From: Zonotrichia leucophrys gambelii
Lineage: Eukaryota; Chordata; Aves; Passeriformes; Passerellidae
Length of the DNA: 64,000 bases
Assembly: GCF_028769735.1 (NCBI RefSeq)
Contig: NC_088171.1
Location: forward strand, 128,977,533 to 129,041,532
Direction: 5' to 3'
The notes under the pieces were generated by a model that saw only the letters and a list, made by a program, of their open reading frames with translations, ran no database searches and was not told the DNA's origin. This document shows, one piece after another, positions 39,101 to 53,600 of the stretch (position 1 is its first letter; each line of letters opens with the position of its first letter). The position numbers were made by a program, and so were the translations under genes.

Positions 39101-42100
39101 TGTTATGGCTGACTTTTACACACACAGAGGTAGAAGGTTTGGATGAATCTCATGTTCTGGCAAGCAAAGAACATAAGTATTTTTGTTAGAAATTACACGC
39201 TTCATTAATATGATTAAAAAGTTATTTGATTTATTACTCCAGAAAATCCCTTTGTTTCACCTTTGTAATATTTTCATTTTTTCTGTAATAAACCTTTGCT
39301 CTGACTCAAGAGCCATGTAGAGGAAAATACTCCCTTTTCTGCTTTGGCAGTGTTGTGTGATGTTAGGAGGGATTAGGTCCTCTAGACAGTTCTTTGGTGT
39401 GCTTTTCAAAAATAAAAGCAATGAGAAAACTGATAAGGTTTTCCTCAAAAGGAAAAGATTGGTTGCTTTCTACTTGATTCATAAAAGATGTAAAAAAATG
39501 TTATCAGAAGAGGATCAATAACTGTCCAACAGAAGGCAGCTGAAGTTAGTAAGAGTTATTTTACTTGCATCCCTAATGGATTTACTTGTGTGGCAGTGTA
39601 AGATTTGCCTTCAGCAGTATCTTTGAAAGGAGCAGGCTCACAATGAATTTTCATTATCAAATTTAGGTCATTTCTGCAGAAGGGAATAGGGAGCAACTTA
39701 GCTCATTGTAACACTTCAATTTCTCAAAATAAGATTTTGAGATCTGGTTGAAGTTGCTGAATCCATTGTTTTCCTCTGACACCATCTTTGGGAAAGTCCC
39801 TCTTGTCCTTATTCCGTCCTTCTTGTTTTAGATCCTAAGATTTTCAGTACAGAGACTGTTCCACTATTTCTGTATACAGTTGCAAAGGTGTCTATGCATT
39901 GCATCAAGAGCTACTATGATCAGTATAAAAGAGCTTTAATTTTTATGTTTACATTTTCACTGGAGTGCTAAAATCATTATGGGGCATGTCTTCTGAACAG
40001 AGTTCAGTGGTGCTGAGTCTATTCTAGATCAGTCATTTATGGCAAAAATGCTTCTTTTCCTTTATAAAGCATGCTGTCCTTTTCCAGTGTTGTATACTGC
40101 CACTCATGTTTTTCCTTTTGCAGTTTTGTAATACTTAATCTTTAGAGCTTAGGTAGAATCCAGCAGACAAAATTAACCACTATTTTTTGTCTGGTGGTGT
40201 CCAAGTTAAAGTCAGAAATGCAGTTTATTACAAGGCAATTAACAAGTTTGAGCCTCGTTAGATGTTCTGTTTGTAATTTGGATCAGCTGTGTGATTGTAA
40301 GAAGGAAAACCGGAGGCACCTCAGTCTGCAGAAGAGTTATCCTTGGCAGTTTTCTCCTACAGATTCCAGAATAACTTGTTCAGTATGGAACAGTAATGTT
40401 TGTAATTGAGCTTGTTGTGAGCTGAATTATACACAAAGAGGATTTGAATTCTGAATAATCTGACTATTGTATCCATAAGTAATTTTTGAATGTGTGTGTA
40501 CAGAGGTTCAGACTGCAAAAACATGGTTAGGTGGGCTTGGGTTCTTACGACTTCATGAGTTAAGAAGTTCTACCCTTTTATAGCCCACCCAGATATGCAT
40601 TAGTCTGGTCTTCCATGATCTACTCTTTACTGACTGACAGTCTGAAAGGTCAGATTTTGATGTTTTGTTATGGGAAGCTTCAGTGGTATGAGCATCTTGC
40701 ACGAGAATATCCTATTGCAGTGTAACCTGGGAACGTGTTAGCCTTGGTGTTTCAGAAAATTGGAAAGGCTTTGAAACAACTTTGAGTTTTAAGAACTTGA
40801 TGTTACAAATTGTGGTGTCAGTGGAGCTGCACTTAGCTTCTCTCAAAGTGTCATTCAGTAAAATACGTGGTCATGGAACATTTGGATACTTGGGCATCTT
40901 TGAGAAATACACACTGGTAATTTGGTAGATATTTTTTGAGCACAGTATGAAGTCAATTGTACTAAACGAATTGATTTCTGAGGCCAAAAATCTTGCTGCA
41001 TGTAATGATTCAGATTTGAAGGAGTAAGAGGAATAAAGCAATTATATTTGTCCTTTTACCTGCTAGAGCATCTGAAAGTTTAAACATTTATATTCTTTAA
41101 AATAAAATTAATAAAGTATGTTAGCAGTGAGCTTCTGTCAAAATGTTTGCTGTCTTTTAAAATTATTTATATAATTCTTTGTTTTACACAAATAGAAAAA
41201 ATTTCACTTAGTCTTCAGGAGGTGGAATTTAGAGGTAGGAAAGGAAGGGGTTGAGATTTATTGATGTACAGCCTGTGTTCCTGAAATGGTTTTGTTTCTA
41301 GAAATTTTATGTCCCCATGCTTTTGGATGTATGCAGCAGCTTCATGAAGTCTCTAAAAAACGTCAGTTTAAAATCCTTCCATGACCCTTGCTGTGTTCTG
41401 TAGAGTGATGGGCAGGTAGAAGGTGGTGACTACTGAAGTGCCCCTGTCTCTCTGGGCACTTTGTTGGTGATGTAGCAGCTCTCCCCTGTGTGCTGAGATC
41501 CAAGATAAGTGTTTGAGATCATTCTGATACCAGTAGATTGTGCAATCTGCATTTTACACACTGCTTTGTAAGTGTGGATTTCATATGATGCCAGAGCAGT
41601 GAATGCCCAAAGAGTCTGATGAGAGTGCAAAGTCTTTACACTGAGGTGGTGTTGAAAGAGATTAAGAATGCATGTCTGCTAGATTCTCTCTTGTAGTCAG
41701 TCATCTCCTTGCTCCTTGGAATTTATTACCTTCCAATCTCATTTCAATTTAAATCCTTCATGGCTTGGAATGAAATTAAGTCTTTATTCCTCCACATCCA
41801 TCACTAGATGGAAGAGATAATCATTCCAGGATTATCTACCTGATGAAAGACTGATGGAATGAAATAGCCTTGCACTTGTCCCATCTCTTGTCTGCACTGG
41901 TGAGAAGTCTGATGGAGTGTTCTTTAGTGTTGTTGAGAAAAGATATGGCTGAAATAAGCCTTTGTTACTGCTCACTAGTATCAGAGGGATAAAAGCTTTT
42001 TTCTGTTGATCCTGTGCACTTTGGGATATTCTACTTCACCACATTAGCTTCTGGATCTGTTCTTCTGAAATGGCTTAAATGGTGTCTGAAACCACTGCTA

Positions 42101-44659
42101 GAACAGAGGGATGGGGAACCTGGGTTGGAGCTGCTTTTTTCTTCTTTGGCAGCTGCGGTTCGTTTTGGTCTGAGGCTTTCCATTGGCAGTGTCCAAGGCC
42201 TCCCCAAACTGCTTCTGGTCATCAAAGTTATCCTCAACCAGGTGAGAATCCTGTGTATTGCCAGTTTTGCAGTTCCTATACCCAGAAAGCCTGTCAGCTC
42301 CTAGGAATTTTGTAAAACATAAATTTGGATTTAGTAGTTTGTTCTTGCTTTGTATTGCATTTTTTCAGTCAGTCACTTGATTTTGTTTGTTTTCCTTTGA
42401 TTCCTGTCTGAGATTGAAACCTTCCAATGATAAGGATAAATTGAAAGAGATCAGACTGGATCTTGCCCTAGAACAGTTACCCACTCCCTATTATGAATCT
42501 GTTTGTAATCTTTCAAAGTTAAATATTTTCTAAAATTGTGTCAGTATATCTTTGAAGGTGAAGAAATATTTCTTTCTACCTTTGGGGTGGAGATAGAAGC
42601 CTTTTCTGTGATGTTAAAATTTCTTCCATTTCAGAAAGAAGATTGGATAGGAAGTTAAAAATTTATTTTCCCTGGTCTTCTGCTGTGGTGTTTTGAGGAA
42701 GAATGTGGTGATTTTGGAGAGGGAAAGATTCAATCATTTCCAGTGGCATTCTGGTGTTAGGGACTGTGGAAGTGGATTGATAGTAAAGATAAAGGAATTA
42801 ACAACTGTGTTCATCTTTCAGTTTCTCAAATAATTTTTAAATTCTATTAAAAAGACCAGGTGTTGTTATCTTGTTGTTGAAAATGCACTTAGAAGGTATT
42901 CTGCTTTTCAGAAAAAATTCTTTAGTTTTGTTGTGTGCTTTTTTCATTCAATTCATTCTCTTAATTAAGTCCTAGTAAGGCACATACTGTGTATGTAGTT
43001 ATGTAAAATGCTTGTTTCTAATTGGTGAAACTTTTGCATTAGCAGTATCAGCAGTACATTACTTGTGTAAGCTAAAGCATCTCAATCCTTTCAGTTTTTG
43101 CATTTGATTTTTGTAATGAGTTTTAAAATGATCTCAGACTTGCATAAATTCAATTAAAGAGGAATGGTTACGTTGCATATTTATCTTGTTTGGTGCTGGC
43201 TCATTATGCCACATCTTTGCTTTGGAGCTTTCTGTGTCCAGTTGCTATCAAATGCTTCACTCAAGCTCATTGCTCACCACATCAGGAGATAGTTTTATTT
43301 TCCTTCTTTATAACAGCCAACAGCTGTAGTAGTAACTTTAACTAAAGAACTGATTTTAGGTTTGAAGGTAAGGTATCTTCTTAGCAAAATCTTAATAAGC
43401 ATATTTTCCAGTTTTTAAAGATACATGGTTTTCCTGGTGAATGGGAAAGAAAAAATATTTGTCATGTGGATGCCGTAAGAGTTCCAGCACTTCAAAACTG
43501 TTATCATTTCTCTGAACACATCAAAAGTAGTATAAGTGAAAAATGATGTAGTTGGTAACACTAAGAGCAGCCAGAAAGCATGCAGTAAAAACCTTTTAAT
43601 TATGGAGCTATGTTAAAGACTGGGGAATTGTACCTTTTCTTAAGGTGTGCTTCCATCAGAAAGCAGCCCAAATTTATAAAGTTCTTGTAGCAACATTTAG
43701 TCCTTTAAAAAAAGAAAAAGATTCTACATGTTGGACTAGAAGCTCTGAATGAACCATTGGCATGCAGTTACAGGCCTATAACTTAGTCTGATTATCTTAG
43801 AAACATCTAAATGTACATGGAATAAACTTTTTTTACTAAGCCACAGTTTTTTTCTAGAGAGTTGTCTTGCCAATCTCAGTTGAAAGAATTCTGCCTTTGT
43901 ATAGTCCAGATGATGGTTTATGTTTGTGAATCTTTTGATTAGGTCTGAATTTTGAAATTTTTGGGTAGTGTTCTTACAGCTGTTAGTGATGCTCTACTAC
44001 TGGAACTTGTAATTCTGCTTCCAGAGTGAAGTTTCAGCATGTAGGGAGCAGCTGCTGTAACTCTGTCCACAGTAATCTTTGTTACAAAAAAATCAGCTAA
44101 TGCTTTAAGGTTGTCAATATATCATTTTCTCTAGTGCACTTGATAGGCTGCACTTAGCTAGAAAAAATTGGCAGAAAACATGGATTTTTTCTTACATACA
44201 GTATCTTGAAAATTTGAGACATGCTTTTTATTGTTGAAGACCTTTTAGATAAGTTAGTTACATCTAGACTTTTGTTTGTTAAGCACTTTCGTTGTAGAAA
44301 CTGTTGAGAAATTATATTATATAATATCTAGTTTTATATGCTTATATCTAGTTTTGATCAAGACTGAGAGCATACAGAGTTCTTAATTCTGCTCATAATT
44401 AAAACATTGTCTCTTCTTTCCCCATCTCCTTCTGCCTTAGCTTTGTTTTTGTTTTGGGAAAACTATGGTCTCAGCTGGAAATTCAAAGGGCCTTGCTGTT
44501 TGGTGATAGCACAAGAAGTTCCTGTATCAAGGAAGCCTGTTTTGACATGATTAGATATGCTTGGCAGCAACTCTTTATAGATGCTTACAGTCTGGGAAAT
44601 GCCTGTGCCAGTGTAGAGTTGAATAGCTCCTGTTTCCTTGAGGGGTCAGAGAGCAACAG

Positions 44660-44690
<31 letters not shown>

Positions 44691-47600
44691 AAGAACATCT
44701 GGATACACTTGTGTGAATCCTTCAGTCCTAAGGGACTGAGTGAAGAACTTGATCATTGAGTGTACAGAGCAGGTGCTAGACCAGTAAACTAACAGGTCTC
44801 TTTTTTCCGCTGTGTACAGTCCTTTTGAGGAAAGAGCACAAAAAATTTTCAAGTGGGGCTAAAAGAAGTTTTCTTTATCTTGTAATATAAGATCTAATGG
44901 GCACTTGATGAAGGAGACTCAATGTAGACTTTGTTGTTGTTGAATTGTTGGCTAAAGTTTGGAATTCATTGGCACAAAAATAATGTTTAATTCCAGAAAT
45001 GATTGCACAAGTCAATAAGAGAAAGGTCTATCCAGGCCATTCAACATGAAGTTGTCCTCCAGGAGGTGGAAGTTGTAAAGAGACCAGGGGAGTACCAGCA
45101 GGGGCTTCTCTAGTCAGTTGATGTTGGCTTCTCTTGGATGTAGGATGCTGAAATGGAGGGACCTTGGATATGAGTCAGGATGCTTATGAAGTCATTGGGA
45201 AATCCAAGTTTTTAAAATTTCAGTAATTTTAGCAAAATGACAAGTCTAATGACCAAGAGCTATACAATTTTATCACTGGATATTGCAGATTTTTTCCTCT
45301 CCCTGAAAAATGTGTGGTTTATTTTGAAGTAAATCAGATTCTGTTCAGCCTTTTGGTAAAACTCTAATGTGTTCTGCCTGTAGGTGCTAAAAGTGGATGG
45401 TGCATATGTTGCTGTGAAGTTTCCAGGCACCTCCAATAATGCAAACTGTCAGAGCAGTTCTAACTCCGATCCTGATCCTTCTTCTCTCCTCCAAGACTGT
45501 AGGCTGCTCAGGATAGATGAACTGCAGGTATGTGTTTGTGAAACATGGAGGAAACAATCAGTATTTACAAGTGTCAGCACTGTGTGTGCTTAATTGCAGC
45601 TTAAAATTTTACATCTGTTTTCAGGTTGTAAAAACTGGTGGAACTCCAAAAGTTCCTGACTGTTTTCAAAGAACACCCAAAAAGCTGTGTATTCCTGAAA
45701 AAACAGAGATCCTAGCAGTAAATGTAGATTCAAAAGGTAAGTAGGACTTACCCTGTTAGTCCAGATCTGTTGGTTCCTTCATTACCTGTCTCTCATCCAA
45801 GTGAAAAATACCTGCTTTCAAAGTGACATAAACAGGTGATTCCATTGATATTAGTACTTTCTTGAAAGTGCTTTAGTTGGGAGTTCTTTTACTGGATGCC
45901 ATCCATAAAACATTAACTTTTTTCTTCATGTGTTTTTGAAGGAGTGCATGCTGTTCTGAAAACTGGGAACTGGGTTCGATACTGCATATTTGACCTTGCC
46001 ACAGGAAAGGCTGAACAGGAAAATAATTTCCCTACTAGCAGCATTGCATTCCTGGGTCAGAATGAGAGAAGTGTTGCTATTTTTACAGCTGGACAGGTTT
46101 GTGGTTTTGTGTCTCAATCATTGAACCTCACTGCACATCTGTCATATTTGAATGAGATGGTACAGCCTTCTGTAAGGCTTCTCCAAAATATGGCAAAGAA
46201 ATAGTTTTTCAAACAAATTATGAATAACTTGCTGCTACCTTTAATATTTTGATGGCATAAACGCAATACCAAACAACTTACCTAAGCCCATCTTATTAAA
46301 CTCTACCTTGAATGTAAAAAAGGGGAGAAAAATGGTGACAGAATGGTTCTTGGATTAGTATCAACTTGTTATCTAGCTGTGTTTTGGAATGTGATCTAGC
46401 TATATTTTGGAGCTGGGTCAGATATAAATCCACTCTTGAGAATAAATGGAAATATTAACAAAGAAAAAAATTAATCTGTAATTGACTGAAAGTACAGATT
46501 CACTAAAAATGATTGAGGTTTTGTGCAACTCTTGCACAAATGTGGTATACTTTCTTTAGGATAATTAAAAGAAACAGTTTTTGCAAAATAATTGAATTTG
46601 AATGTTTCATTTCAATATATTCAACTTTAAGCATTTAAGTAAGCTAAAAGTATAGTTACTATTTGTTTCACTGGTAATGTTAATCAATAAATGATTATCA
46701 GAAAGAAGATATTTCTAGTAATATTTATTATGTTAAACATGTTTCAGGCATTTGCAAAAGGGAATTTCCTATTTTATGTTACATCACTTCCAATGATAGG
46801 AGTTAATGACATAAATGAGAATCTTTGGTAAACTGTTGTAATTGTTGTCAGTCAAGAACTGATCTTTTAGGAGGAATAATATTTATAAATTGTGGAGACT
46901 TAATAATGAAACTTTTTTCCCAAATGTAGGAATCACCTATTATTCTTAGAGATGGAAATGGTACAATCTATCCAATGGCAAAAGATTGTATGGGTGGGAT
47001 ACGAGACCCTGACTGGCTTGATCTTCCACCTATTAGTAGTCTTGGAATGGGTGTTCATTCCTTAACAAATCTTCCTGCTAACTCGACCATCAAAAAGAAA
47101 GCTGCTATTATCATTATGGCTGTTGAGGTAAAATATTTTCTCTGCTACCGAATTATGTGCTTTTTTTACCTCTTGTTATTATAAATTTATGTTTAAAGCA
47201 GATTCATGTTTAGATACTGATTTATGTTTTCACTATTTGAAAGAAGCTAATTTCAACTGAAGATTCTCTTAGAAACACAAAAACACCAACAAATTTGCCA
47301 AGTAAAGTGAAAGACCCTTTTTTGGGGGGGATGTATGACTTCTCTATCAGGCTTTTAATTAGTGGGGTTTTTTAGGCATTGATTTTGAAATTGTTACCTT
47401 TTTATATCTGCTAACACCATGCAGTTTAATTTGTGTCATGGGTGTATAGTTTTTCTCAGAGATCCAACAACTAGTTTGGGTTGGATCCCTGAGAATGCAA
47501 TACTTCTTTATTTTTTTCTATTATTGTAAAATTACCTATTTGGAGCATATACTAGGAAACTAGGAGAGGAAAGTGAAGGTTTTTTCACTTGAAACACCTG

Positions 47601-50600
47601 TGGAGTTCTGTCCTCATCAGTGATGTTGTATGAGTAGTTCTGCTGTGAATTTATATGTCATACTTGTAAAATCTTGTCAGTAGTTTGTTAGCTCTGCTGT
47701 ATGTTCTGCTGCCCCCCGGAGGTACTGTGTACCTGTTAGACTGAGATGGATTTCACAGTGCAGCAGTATTCCATCATTATGGAAAAACTGGTTTTATATG
47801 GGGTGAACTCCCCAGACCTTCAACAGCTTCTAATCATTCACTTCTCAGCACATAAATCATATGTTTAAAAAGAACTAGGTTAGAACTCATTCATGTACAT
47901 CCTTAAGCTTTTTCAGTTGTATCACTTTTCCCATGTTACATGGAGCTATGAAATGCAAGCAATCTATCTTAAGAATCCAACTGTGAAGCCAGAGGAATGC
48001 TTTTGTGAACCTGATGGCATGTGCTGCTCTGTTCCTTTTGCTTGTCTGTGCCTGAATGCACACAACTCTGTTTTTAACAGTGCTATAATTGAGATGATGA
48101 ATATTCTGAACAGCTCCTGCAGTAACTTCCAGCCAGTGCTGGAGATGAAGACCTGAAAATTAGAAGTATTTATGGAGCTTATATCCACCTCTTGTGCTTC
48201 ACATTTCTGAAATATTTTATTCTTTTGAATATAGAAACAAACATTGATGCAGCACATTCTTCGATGTGACTACGAGGCTTGCAGACAATACCTGATGAAT
48301 CTTGAGCAAGCAGTTGTCTTGGATCAGAATCCACAGATGCTGCAGACGTTCCTTGGTCATAGATGTGATGGAAACCGTAATATCCTACATGCTTGTGTGT
48401 CTGTATGCTTTCCAACCAGCAACAAGGAAACAAAAGAGGAAGAGGGTGAGCTCAACAATATAATGAAAATAATTTGAAAATAATATTTTCATGCATTTTC
48501 AAGAAAATACGAAATAAAGGCTGCATTCTTCATGTATGGGTATTATTAAAATTTAGCACCTAAAATGTACCCTGGCCTTTCAAAGGTGCTAAAAGAACAT
48601 TTTTATTACTCTCATAAAATTTTATGAGAATTTTTAAAGAATTCAGTAGTTAGGAGTACTAAGCTGTTTAAATTGACTGTAAAAACTTTTGACATTCACA
48701 AGTTAATTATACATGGAAAAAGTATTTTTCTACCTTTGTATCATTAGTATCCCCTTTACATCACTAGTAAAATTTATGAGAAATGGTATTTAATAATTTT
48801 GAAGTGTTGTAGAATATGTTAATAGCCTCAATTAGAAATGCTACTTGTCATTGATATGTTTTAAGAAATGTGGAAGAAAAACCTGTTAATGCCAGTTACT
48901 GACACAATTTTAAAATGTCTGTTAAATACTGTTATGTAAAAAGCATGTTAACAGAACAAGGTTGCTAAGTCAAGCACTCAAAAATTAGGGAATGGCAGAA
49001 TTAAGTTTACCCAGGTGCTGTACATGGGCATGCATTGTGGAATGGTCTTTAATTACACCATCATACTATTTTTTCCACAGGACTACCTCATTCAGTGCAC
49101 AAGATGGACGGTGCTCACCGAATGGGTAGCTATTCAATATTTCTTTTTATCCTCATCATTCAGTGTGTGGCCCCATTCCTTACTCTTGCACACCATACAA
49201 ACCCTGCACTGAATAATGAATGAACTTCCTTGTGGGATTTTTGTATGGTGCTGTCATTGAATTTTAGTCATTTATAGACCTTAATTGTTCCTCATATCCC
49301 TATTTATAAAATGGGGGTAATGTGCAGCTTTTTCATCTCTTGCTTGGAGTTTTATTATAGCTTGAAGTTTTTCTGTATTCAAAGCTATTAAGTAATTTTG
49401 AGCATTCTGTTTGAGAAGCCTTGGGCCTGATTTTGAGTAGGTGTTACTTCAAAACACTGAGTTCTATGACTGGATTAATCATAGTTTTAGTTGTGCTGTG
49501 AATGTTAATTATTTCTGTGAGTCAAGCACCTTTTAGGTGTCCAGAAATGAGTAAAATGTATCACGATCATCTGTAAAAACTTGTTTCACAAAGTTCTGTG
49601 TGCTGATAGATGTGTCAAATAGGTTCTGGTTTTCCAGAGCAATGTTCAGTGTCATTAAACACAGCACAGTGTTTCCTCCTCTCTTTCCCAAGCTGTTGCT
49701 GCCTTACTACACCCCTCTCTAAGGCTGCAGCAAACAAGGCACAAACAGCCTGCTCTCTGTACAACCCTTCATCTCCAGTGTGTCGTCCATCCTGTGCACT
49801 GACTGAGGCAGGGGTTTTGTTGCTGGGGAGACAAAACATTCTGAGGCAAAAAACCCAAACCAAAATAAACAAACAAAACCAAACTGTGTAACTGAAGATT
49901 GTGTTACTATAAACACACAAGGAAGTTGAAATAAGGATGCATGGGCAAACTTAATCTGACTTTTCCTAATTTGAGTGCTTGTCTTTGCAACCTTGACATT
50001 TTTTTCAGTAACTTCATTTGGGTGTAATCTAACTTCATGGAAAATGAAAAACATGAACCTGATAGACTTGTGACACTCCTCTGCCTCTCTCTTTCTCCCT
50101 CATAAAACTTGTCCTTGTGGGAGACTCATGTCTTTAGATTCAGGTCACATTTAGCTTCCACTGTAACTGTTAGTGATGGATATTAGGACAAGCTTTTTTT
50201 CTGTTTATCATCTGGAGGGCAGTGGTGACTTATGTTACTGTCTGTGAGTTACATGGTTGTCTCTTAAAATGTAAAAGAAGTTTAATTTAGAAGCAAAGGC
50301 TGCAATTCCAGACATACAGGCATGATGTTTCTTAAAAATTCCTTAATAATTTAGTGCCACTTCCCAGCTAGTACCTGCTTGAGATTCTTCACTCTTGTTC
50401 ATACAGATTTCTTCTTAAGTGCCAGAAAGGAAATATTGAGGGCTGGGATAAGCTCTTTTTTCCTTCTCTTCTTTCTCACATCCTGTGCCTAGTTTAGCTG
50501 TAGCTCCTGCAGTGTTGGATAAATGATAAATAAATTGCAGGAAATGTGGCCCCAGAGCTGAAAAGCTGGGGTAAAGCTGCTCTGCTTCTGTGAATTGATA

Positions 50601-53600
50601 CATCCTCAGTCTTGCCAATAGACGGGATCTTGGGAAAAGCATCTGTAAAAGAAATGTCCAAAACATGTGAAATCATAAAAAAGTTGTGATACTGAATTTC
50701 CGCTAATGTCACTGAACACATAAAAACTGAGGGGTTTTGCCTGGAGAACTGGGAGAGATTTCATTAGACAACAGAACAGCAAATCACCCATTAGAGCCAA
50801 AGCATATACAATTGATGGTTCTCCAAAGACAGATGCTAACTTTGTGAGTGGAACAGTGAAAATTCAGTTACAGATCACTTTCTCCAGAACAGGTGAAACC
50901 TCTGCTGCAGAGAGTGCTTGTATTGCTTGAGGGATCACTCTCCAGAGCTGTGACCCCTTGTGTGAGAGGTCCAGAAGTGATGGCTTGTGAGTTATGAGAG
51001 CTGGTGGGTCTGAGAAAGGAGTACAGCGCAAATTCCATGGCAATTCATTTACAACTATGAATCAACTTGTAGCTAGGGGCACAAGAATAGTATTCTCTCA
51101 CTGCTAACTGTTTAGTAGTTGTCTGCTTTGAGTAGTTGGTAATCTTTGTCGAAGAAACCTGCACATGCTTGTGAACAAGCAAAACCAAGGATATCTTTTA
51201 CTTAGGGTAGTGGTGAGTGGAAATACTTAAAGAATAACCTTACTGTAACAGCTGACACACACTGTCAGATTACCATATTCTTTTCTTTCTTTGACTGAAA
51301 GGTATTAATAGCACTTTCCTGTTAAAAAAGAAAGAAAAAAGGGAACTGTCCAGGCCTTTATACTGTCACTTGTGAAAATAAGTGTGCAGGGAATGGTGAC
51401 TCTCAGTTTGAAAAGCCTTTGAATAGAAAGTGAGTTGCAAGAGCACTAGCCTTTGCAACTTTGTCCTGAAAGAACAAGCAGAATCACTTTAAGAATATAC
51501 TTTTCTTTGTTCCGAAATACACAGTTTCTGTCTACTTTGTACCAAAATCATCATCTGTATCTTGCTTTAATATTCTGTATCATGCTTCACAAAATTCAGT
51601 CGTCGTAATGAGTAAAACTGGTAGGTGTTATGATGCTTAGGGTTGTAGAAGTTAGAAGAAATGCTAGTTCTTTCTGATATAAACTCATTGTACTGCCTTC
51701 TTATATTCCCAACATAGCTCTCCTAAGCAGGTACATACTTGGAGTGTGTATATTACGAGCCCACACATTTGCATTGTTCATGGATGCTCACTGTGAAGTG
51801 TGGTTTGTTTTCTTGTTCTCCCGGTCTGGTGTTTTGGTGGTTTTATTTCTTTATTTGTTTTTGTGTACTTTTTATAGTTGTTTTTGTTTGTATTTTGTTT
51901 TCTTTGTTTTTTATAATTTTTATCAAGGCTTTTTTGAAGCCTTGACTCAGCAAGTGTCTAGAATCATTTACATGATAGGACCTTGTCTGTTGATGATGCT
52001 GAAAGCTTGTTCAGAATCATTGTTAAGCTCATCCAAAATAAAAATTTGTATATGAGCCTAGTTTGTCTCTCTAAATGGGGAAAAAATAATAGTGATGTTC
52101 CATATTTTATACTCCTTTCTTATAATTTTCCCAAGTAAAATTTTAGCACTGAATTTTCTTAATTTTTCAGAAGCAGAGCGCTCTGAGAGGAACACGTTTG
52201 CTGAAAGGCTCTCAGCTGTGGAAGCTATTGCAAATGCAATCTCTGTTGTGTCAAGTAATGGTCCAGGAAATAGGGCAGGATCATCAAGCAGCAGGAGGTA
52301 AACTGAGTAATGGCTTTCTTCTTGTTTCCTGAATGCTAATTTTTGTATTAATTATCAATCTGTTATTAATTCTTTTCTTCAGTCTAGCTTAAGAATTGGC
52401 CTCTGTTGCTAGCTTAAAATTGGATTTCACTTCTTTAAGCACCAAACTAGAACTCTAGTGTTTTTTTGAACCTTTTTTTGTATCAGAACTAATAGTGGGA
52501 TATTTCTAAACTAATCCTCTTTTCTGGGGTTCATACTTTGTCTGTCAGTTGTGAAGTGGAAGTGTTCCTCCTTGTGGAGAAAAGGAATTTGAGGATAAGC
52601 TCTGGTGTTCTTTACCAAGAAGTATTAAGTATGACAGAACTACTGTGGTGGTGACCAGGCTTGTTTTAAGAGAATTTCTAAGGGAGATGGTCACTTAAAC
52701 AGATGAATAATAGTGAGACCAACAGAACACCACTGGGGAAGAATTTAAGTGGATTCATTTTATTCTAAGCAGTCATTAAAAAGAAATTCTATCAAGACCC
52801 ATTTTTTTATCCTTTCATTAACCTCTGTTTGTAGTTAGATTTTAAAAAGCAGTAGCAATAAGAGCAAATCCTTGCAAAAGCTTAACACTCCTGGCAATGA
52901 GCTTGGGCTAAAAAGAATGTCAGATAGCAGTAAGAATGCCCATCAGCTGCTGTCTGCAAGAGGCAGTGCTGTGTTGCCTAGGGATATGTTCTGGGTTCAG
53001 ATCTGACTTGAAGCGTTGCTGAGTGACTCCTCTTCCAGGGCTAAAACATTCTGGTGCAACAAAATATAAGCAAAAATTCCTCCTGGCTTATTCTTACTTA
53101 TGCTGAAATAAAATGGTGGTAAGAGGAATTTAATTTCCTTTTTCAATGTGAAATTTTTCTTAAATGTGTTCTGATTATAAATGAAAATGTTAATATTTCT
53201 GCCTTGGTTTTGTATTTAGTTTGAGATTAAGGGAAATGATGAGAAGATCCTTGAGAGCTGCTGGATTGGGCAGACATGAAGCTGGTGCTTCATCAAGTGA
53301 TCACCAAGACCCAGTGTCTCCACCAATAGCTCCTCCCAGCTGGGTTCCAGATCCTCCTGCAATGGATCCAGGTAAGTCTGCTCATATATCACATTAGACT
53401 GTAGAAGGAGAGATTTGATAAAGAATCGATGGCTTTTAAGGTGAATAATAACTTATTTTAGTCTCACACTGTAATCTGTCCAATGCCATTAAGGTAGCAA
53501 GTGTTCATTGAGATAACTTGAAGAGTTTACTGAAGACTTAACAGCTGGTTTTTAATCCAGTATATGTGTTCTTAATGCTGGTGTCAAACTGCTGGGAAGT

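Larger units (their letters stand above)
38776..45383 (+). other. UBR5: UBR5 intron 16
   Basis: 6,608 bp, the longest complete intron here. It holds a (CA)n microsatellite (44660-44687) and, on the minus strand at about 42030-42310, a codon-like stretch of unknown origin. Otherwise nothing is recognised. Confidence 0.8.
48446..52170 (+). other. UBR5: UBR5 intron 21
   Basis: 3,725 bp. It contains a 20-bp perfect palindrome (48610-48629), an A/C-rich tract (49848-49884), a long T/G-rich stretch (about 51810-51920) and a 9-bp-arm hairpin (51923-51945). No exon is recognised. Confidence 0.8.
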
